Shown piece after piece: positions 57,211 through 64,000 of a DNA stretch of 64,000 bases (the first letter of the stretch is position 1; every line of letters starts with the position of its first letter). Below the pieces are notes generated by a model. The model searched no databases, had not been told where the DNA came from, and was given only the letters and a program-made list of their open reading frames with translations. The position numbers and the translations under genes were made by a program. The DNA comes from Chelonoidis abingdonii (lineage: Eukaryota; Chordata; Testudines; Testudinidae), in assembly GCF_003597395.2 (NCBI RefSeq), contig NC_133776.1:33918155-33982154 (forward strand). The letters run 5' to 3'.

Positions 57211-60200
57211 AGTTATGAGACCAACATCAACTCTTTAAGTGCAGGTTCAGTGTCTTGTTTAGTGGGAATGCTGCTGACAGTTTATTTTAATCAAAGTGAC
57301 TTAGTTTGTTGGGTGACTACATATACGGAAATGGTGATCTTCCATCAATTTCCTTCTTTTTAAAAAAAAGATATGTGTTTTTATACTTCAAACTTCACTT
57401 TTCCATTTGTCCAATTGTTTTTATTTCCATATGACTGTAATGAATTAAATGTTCTTTTAAGATATCTGCATATGTCTTTCTATAGAGCTTTTTTTTTTTT
57501 TGGTATAACTGGATCATGTAATGAGAATAAACATTATATTATAAAATATTTCAAGATTTTTTCCCTTTTTAACTATGTACTTTTTCATTTTAAAAGTAAA
57601 GATACTCCTGTAAAGTAAGGGCTGCAGAGGGGACAGAAACCTGGTTGATCCAGAAAGTGCGGAGATGGCCATTCTTGGCATCATCTCCCCCTCAATCCAG
57701 CATAATTACCGATTTAAATGAATGCTGAATTTAGGTGGCTTCTCCTTTCATAATCTGAAAGCGCTCCTGCCCCCGCCCCTCCAGCAGATTCTGGGAGCAG
57801 AAACTGCCAAGGAAATCCAGGGAAATCTAAATCCATTGGCACTAAGCTTTCATGAAGATGAGGAAAGAAGCTCTATCGAGTAGCTATGCTCATGCACTGC
57901 AGTTCTTTATAAATTCCTTTTTTAATTTAGAGTTACCCTTTGGGTGTTTTATTCTCCAAGGACAGGAATCTTGTAAATATAGTAACTTTAAATAAAATCA
58001 CGTAAGCCCTGATCCTACAAATTTATGGACACAATGAATTTATAAATGTAAGTAGTCCCAGTGACTTAAAGTGGACCATTCACATGGATAAAGTTAAGAA
58101 TGTGCTTCAGTGTTGGAAAGGTTCAGGACCTTCTTCCTAATGATCTTTATTATTAGCAAAATATTTAGGCGATATCTATATATAATTCCAGTGCAAAGTA
58201 AATTTACTCAGATTAGCACATTTCTTCTAAAATTTGAAGTACTATTAGAATGACATTCAGAAAAAAATATGAAATAAGAGAAAATATATTTTAGACTATC
58301 TGAATAAATCACTTTGTAGAATCTACACTTTTATTTCTTAATTACCAGTTTACAGTAGATTTACAAACTGCATTTTTAAAACTTGACATTTAAACCAGTT
58401 TTTAAAGATAATGGGCCAGAACCTCAGCATTGAAGTCAATGGAGCTACACAGGTTTGCACCACTTGAGACTCTGGCCCAAAGAAAATACGGCATTTGTTC
58501 TTAGGTAAAATATTCCTCTGGCAAACTGTTGGCAAGGAAATAGCTTTAGAGCATGAATATGGTCACATTTATCTATAAACTCCAAGGGTATACCATACAT
58601 TGCATGTTTTACAAAGATTAGAAAAACTTACACAGAATATATATTTAATACGATTTCACTTTGAATGGTGATCTTGGAGAAGGGGGAAAATGGTGAAAAA
58701 TTGGCACTAGATATAAAGAATGACAACTTATTTTATGTTTAATATAATGATAATACAAGACTTCATCAATAAAGAATAACACACCACCATGTAAAATTAG
58801 AGAAGTTAACGATTAAAACTTGTCTAACTGCCTTTCATGCTATTGTACTCAGCGCCTTTTACAATTAGTTTGATCATTTACCAGTGTGTCAGTCACTCTG
58901 ATGGCCATACTCAGATTATTGTATAAATTGTTAGTGGCATTTGGTCAGGATTAAGTTCTTTATACTGTATCTATACTTACTATAACCAGAATATACATGG
59001 CTCTACTAAAATATTTCAAATAACCAGCTACATATTTAAGGGCCCAGTCCCAGTAACCCTCTCTTACAAAAGTAGTCCTTAGTCATGCAATAAGACCATT
59101 TGCATTACAGAAGTTTGTGTTGTAAATAAACTAGGTCACCTTGAGCATTTTGGCTTTACTTGTGTGCCTAAAGCTAATCACCTGAACCCATATTTAGGCA
59201 CCTAAGCAAAATGACCTGATTTTCAGAGGTACTGAATACTATGAACTCTCATCAACATCAGCTCAACACATAAAATAAATCAGGCTACTTTTTAGTGAAT
59301 TCAGATGACTAACTTTAGGCATTCCAGTGCAACCATATTGGCCTTAATTTTTGTGATGTTATCATTAGTACTGTGCCAAATCCTGCAGGCCTTACTTAGG
59401 AAGATTCTAACTGAAGTTTGTGAGAGTTTAGCTGAGTAAAACATGCAGCTTTTAGGCCATTACATGGAAAAAATGCAAGCATTGGTATTAATGCTCAATA
59501 TTTAAATCTAGTAATAACACACGGTAGACATTAATTAATAATTTAAGGCTATTAATACTTGACCTCTGGATTGTTGAAGTTAATGTTGTAATTAACAACA
59601 ATTAAGATGAAATTCTAATGTAAACTATTTTCTTCATGGATTTGTCAGCTCTGTTTGGTAGGAACATTACTGATGTGCTACACTGCAAAGAGCCAATAAT
59701 AAATATTATTTTATAACTGAAAATATACTTAAGTGAATGTAAACCTCATCAAAGGTATCAGCGTCACAGCGCTGGCAACTCTAGTCCATTATCATCAGAA
59801 GTTCCTGAATAGGCAGAAGCAGTGAAAATTTCACTCATATACCATCCTTCCAGTGTTCCCAAACCATGACCTGAAGCAGCTGTCTAAAAGGAAGAGGGTA
59901 GTTTGGTATATATACCCATTCAGTTCTTGGTCTCTAATGACATTTCCCCTTACTGATAAGTGCTGATTTGCTTATTTGTTTGAAGTTTAGACATCTAGAC
60001 TACAGAGGACATTCACTAATTTTAAAACCACTTTAATGCAGGTCAAATTTTGGACCTAAGACACACGTTGGTCACCTTTTAACATTTCACATTTGCCATG
60101 GTGGCCAGTAAACAATCAGCATTTACCAATGGTTTCTACATAATAAGAACTTACATACCACATTTCTCTCTATTTCTTAGGAAATAACTGTGGCAACATT

Positions 60201-60489
60201 ATGATATCTGTTATCAAATGCTGACTGTTTGAATGGTAACCACTATATATGTAAGCTTATTATATCTCAGAGTCAAGAAGTTCAAAGAACTTGAACCTTT
60301 CCTATTGCTGGTGGTAGCTGATTAATAAAATTCCAGTCTATAAAAGGTAATGTTGTTTATGTATTGTTTCCATTATGCTTTATGTCTACTGTTTTAATAG
60401 CCTCATTTTTTCAATAAAAGTAACCAATTATAATGTAATATACAAGTCCGCACTTACAACTTTTGCCCATAATGAAAAAGCATGCTGCT
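57211..60489. other. Region between the SLC16A14 and FBXO36 3' ends
   Basis: AT-rich and non-coding. It holds a GATCCTACAAATTTATGG-type repeat (58004-58130), an inverted block near 58412-58480, and several AATAAA or TTTATT hexamers for one gene or the other. The two transcripts may overlap here. Confidence 0.5.
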
Positions 60490-60681
60490 TTATTTAGTCT
60501 TTGATTTCTTTGAATCATCTTGTTTCTGCCTCCTTCTTCGGAGCTGCAGCTGAAGCTGAAGCTTGTTTGTGAAGAAGAACTGCTTCCAACCCACTTCCTG
60601 TGCCAGTGCTCTCATTTCAGGGGTAATTGCACCACACAAATTTTGCACAATTTTCTCCCATAGTGTGTCAGAGTTGCATAT
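60490..60681 (-). CDS. FBXO36: F-box only protein 36, last coding exon
   Basis: Read on the minus strand, this 192-nt exon encodes 63 residues and a TAA stop (60490-60492). Recognisable segments are SDTLWEKIVQ, ITPEMRALAQ, GWKQFFFTNKLQLQLQL and a basic tail RRRRQK. They match the C-terminus of FBXO36, which I know as a protein of about 188 residues with a central F-box; F-box proteins recruit substrates to SCF ubiquitin ligases. The F-box itself is in upstream exons beyond the window. The acceptor AG is at 60682-60683 on the plus-strand numbering, preceded by a pyrimidine-rich tract. The gene converges on SLC16A14, as I recall for mammals. The tail after RRRRQK ends DDSKKSKTK and differs from human. 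Confidence 0.9.
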   Translation of the reverse strand: MCNSDTLWEKIVQNLCGAITPEMRALAQEVGWKQFFFTNKLQLQLQLRRRRQKQDDSKKSKTK

Positions 60682-63600
60682 CTATTTATAAGAGAAAGCA
60701 AGCATGGTTATTCTGGTTTAAACAAACATAACTAGACGTATTCAATGTTTACTACCATTTTGTTTGAAAAACTCAGCATAGGGCAACACTGCTCATTGTA
60801 TATTAAGTTAGCTTTATATATAAGAATGAGATCTTTTGGGAAAAAATCCTACAGTCCATTTTTAGGTAAACTTACAATAACTTCAGTACCAGTTTTGCCC
60901 AAGTAAGGACTGAGTCCAGGTTGTAGGATTTGACCCTTGTTATATGTCTTTATTGGTCTTGGTACATGGTATTATATATCCTGTAAATTATTGTCATTTT
61001 TTTTTCAGTATAATGAGTTCAAAAATATTTTCTCCATCTGGGCCACACTGTCTGCTGATATATATTGGCACAGCTCCACTGAAATAAATGGAACTGTGCC
61101 AGTTTATACCAAAAAATTTGGCCCATGTTATTTACAAATCACATTACAAATATATATGCGTTTGTAGAAAAGAAAAAGGGCCAACTCTATTTACTTGTGG
61201 TATTGTACTATCAGCCTCTCTGGATTTACATCAGATTAACTTGGACGATTGGCCCTATGCAACTGAAAGAAGCTTTCACAAGAATTGTGAGCTATTCAGT
61301 TCTGGAGATGGATTGTAATTATTGGGCGATGCTTCCCACTTTTGAATGACTGCATAAATAGAATTGTGTGGAAACAATCATATTGGCCATTATAGCATAA
61401 GCAGAAAGAGAAAATGAAGTTTTTTTTTCCAGGTATGATACAACCATCATAAAAGAGTAATTATTAGGAAGATTGGGTGCATCAGTATAATCATTATATC
61501 CAATCTTTAAAATAAGTGATCCTGAAAGATACTGAATCTGATTCTCCCCTCACACAAGCTTTCCAATGGCTTTATTGGCAACCCCTCTGTAGTCAGTGGA
61601 ATTGCACTGATGTAATGCTATAGTTTGGTCCCAATATCTGTTCCACCGCTGAGTGGTGATGGTTATATTACCACATGGGGTTGTCTAACCAAAATGGGAA
61701 GACAGGGATCATGGGAAATACTGCTTCAAATACTGCTGAAAGAAGAAAAAGGGATGAATTTTAAAAGCCTTCCTAAAATTTCTGATTGTTATATTTCTCT
61801 GTTCTGTTGTGCCTAGAAAATTGGTAATTGTATTAAATTGAAAATATTGGAGACTATCTTTTAGTACTTCATATGCAATATATAAAACATACAGTACAAA
61901 TATCAATTTAATATTATTGTTTTCTTCTTTCATAGCGGATTTCAGAATATCTAATACAACAGCCAGCTTTCACTGTTAGAAACTTTGTGAGATTATGCTC
62001 GCTATTACAGTGGCTTAAATCTGAAGCAACTCCCCAGAACTCATGGATTTACACTAGTTTTACACCAGTGTAAGTGAGAGCAAAATCAGACTCAACATCA
62101 GAAATGTTTATCTTCAGGTTTGTATTATGGATATAGCTCCCTCTGGTGGTTATTTTAGTTCATAGACAGATAAGTAACAAATTTTACAATTAAAATAATT
62201 GGATTTATAGAACCATTTAAAATCCAGGAACAAGGTAAGTCTAAGAAATCTACTGAGCCTGTGATGGAAAATGCTATGTTATGTATTTCAGTAAATACTG
62301 GTATTTTGAAAAACTCGCAGCGCTTGAGTGGTGATATTCAGAGTAAGGCAACTGCAATCATTCCTTACTTGATTTTATAAAGCGGCTTCTTTTACACTGT
62401 CTTTGTTTTAAAATATTACACAGTGAAAATACAAAAGTAAAAAATACTTTGAAACTGGCATTGGAATAAACATTAGATACGGAATTCTGGGCAGAAAAAC
62501 ATGATGAGATTTATGCTTAGAATTAACTGGGGATGGGGAGAAAAGAAATAAACTCGTGAGTATGTGAATAAATAAAGGTGAACATATTTAAAAGTGTAAG
62601 AATATTTTTGCTGATAGTCTAGGTCTTTGGCAAGAACAGGAAATAGAAGGTGGACTGTAGTAATAATGGGATGGAGGGCAAAAGATGGCATACAGCAAGA
62701 ATCACCAGGAGCAAAACTAGAGATTATCTAGGAGTCTTCGCGGGATCCTTGTGGCCATGATACTTGGCCAGAATATTTGGTAAGGGCTGGAAATGAGAGG
62801 ATGCAGCTACCTATTTCTTTAATTTATCTTGGAAAGGAAGAAAAAAAGTTTGGGCTGATAATCTGGTAATGAAAAAGGCCCTGCTGTGCACAGGCGCCAA
62901 CTTCTGCTGGTGCCGGTGGGAGCTCGTGCTCCCCAGCCCCGCCCCGACTCCACCCTTGCCCTCATTCCAGCCTCTTCCCCAAAGTCCCCGCCTCAACTCC
63001 ATCCCCTCTCTGCCCCTATTGGACTCCTTCCCCAAATCCCCGGCCCCGCCTCTTCACCGCTTCCTTCCCTGAGTGTGCTCTCCGACAGCTTGTTACATTG
63101 CGAAACAGCTGTTTTGCAGTGGCAACCGCTGGGAGAAGAAGCGGGGATGGCACGCTCGGGGGGGAGGTGGAAGCAGAGGTGAGCTGAGGTGGGGGAGGTG
63201 GACAGCTGCCAGTGGGTGCAGAGCATCCACCAATTTTTCCCTGAGGGCGCTCCAGCTCCGGAGCACCCACGGAGTCTGTGCCTATGCTGCTGTGTCCTGC
63301 AAGGATCCATGGTTGGGAAAGAACTGATAAATAACTTACTACGATCTTACAGCAATAGGAGTCTTTTTATTACCTTGAAGACAAAGACTGCTCCAGTTTA
63401 GTGCTCACAGTCTATGTTTCCTCCTTAGAGAAAATGACGGGCAGAGTCATGGCACTGCCCGAGCCCTAATCATTGGGGCCAGTGATCAGGACAGTGTACA
63501 GTGTGTCTGGCAGGGGTAGTCAACAGGCAGACAGTGAGCCAAATCCAGACTGCCAGATGCTTTTGAACAGATCCCAACATCTTTTTATTTATTACTTATT

Positions 63601-64000
63601 ATCATTTTCTCTGGAGTCTGGATCTTGACAATACCTTGACCAACAAATTTGGACCATGATAAAAAAAAATTGACTCTCTCTGGTTGTCCAGTTCAAGTAT
63701 GGCACAGCAGCCATGTTTACCCTCCACTCCTGGAGGCACTTTATGTACATGAGGCAAAAGGCTCTAGAAGCTTTGGTTGGGCTGGTGAGTCTATTCCATT
63801 GTCTCTATTGCATGCACCACTTTACAGTCCTAACAGCCCAATGTCCACAAGAATATTAGCATAGTTTAGAAATATTATTTCCCCTCAGTTGAGATTCTGA
63901 GAATACGAAAGGTGAAAAAGAAAGGTTTACTTTGTAAAAGACCTAAATAATACTTGATTATATGGTCAATATTACATCATGCACTCACTATCAGAGTGCC
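60682..64000 (-). other. FBXO36: FBXO36 terminal intron (partial)
   Basis: No further exon of FBXO36 is recognisable up to the window edge, so this stretch is taken as the last intron. It contains short ACACCAGTGTAA-type repeats (about 61030-61130 and 62040-62095), a GC-rich hAT-like element (62889-63286), and otherwise AT-rich sequence without recognisable genes. Confidence 0.6.
62889..63286. mobile_element. GC-rich hAT-like element (398 bp)
   Basis: The left end CACAGGCGCCAACTTC and right end CGGAGTCTGTGCCTATG form degenerate inverted termini. A perfect 8-bp duplication CTGCTGTG flanks the element (62881-62888 and 63287-63294). The interior is C-rich in its first half and G-rich in its second. 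This produces overlapping open frames on both strands and could be mistaken for a CpG-island exon. Confidence 0.82.

Noticed and set aside
62811..63327. Cluster of overlapping open frames on both strands
   Set aside because: They are produced by the C-rich and G-rich halves of a hAT-like element with a perfect 8-bp target duplication.
1..64000. CRISPR arrays, bacterial operons, riboswitches, tRNA or rRNA genes
   Set aside because: The sequence is vertebrate nuclear DNA; I saw no regularly spaced direct repeats and no recognisable tRNA or rRNA gene by eye, though a tRNA search was not run.

Overview
The window is AT-rich vertebrate nuclear DNA. It carries spliced exons with GT-AG introns, a CpG island, and dense interspersed repeats of CR1, MIR-type SINE, RTE, L2-like LINE, Ty3/gypsy, LTR and many short hAT-like inverted-repeat elements. 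From memory this repeat mix fits a non-avian sauropsid, most likely a turtle; that assignment is inference.

Layout. From 1 to about 27.8 kb I recognise no gene. This part holds repeats, the clearest being hAT-like elements at 4.05-4.62 and 8.27-9.10 kb, an LTR at 22.8-23.55 kb and a Ty3/gypsy pol remnant at 24.0-26.05 kb split by an antisense RTE-type LINE. A CpG island at about 27.88-28.52 kb probably marks the promoter and non-coding exon 1 of SLC16A14 (monocarboxylate transporter 14). The coding exons lie on the plus strand at 34114-34375, 38068-38211, 47034-48029 and 54790-54938. They splice in frame to a 516-residue protein with no internal stop. A 1,120-bp solo LTR with 5-bp target duplications sits inside a CR1 in intron 1. 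Intron 3 carries a decayed coiled-coil-like tract and several foldback elements, and intron 4 holds a strong 83-nt hairpin.

Downstream, the last coding exon of FBXO36 lies on the minus strand at 60490-60681, so the two genes converge tail to tail with about 5.5 kb between their stop codons. The rest of the window to 64 kb is FBXO36 intron with repeats. SLC16A14 encodes a plasma-membrane-type MFS carrier and FBXO36 an F-box protein; they are neighbours by conserved synteny and there is no sign that they act in one pathway.

I found no clearly novel gene system. The most distinctive structures are a repeated hAT-like family with 8-bp target duplications (four copies), an inverted pair of LTRs bracketing the SLC16A14 promoter, the intronic hairpin at 54157-54239, and a large foldback carrying ACTACAACTCCC-type (ZNF143/THAP11-like) motifs.
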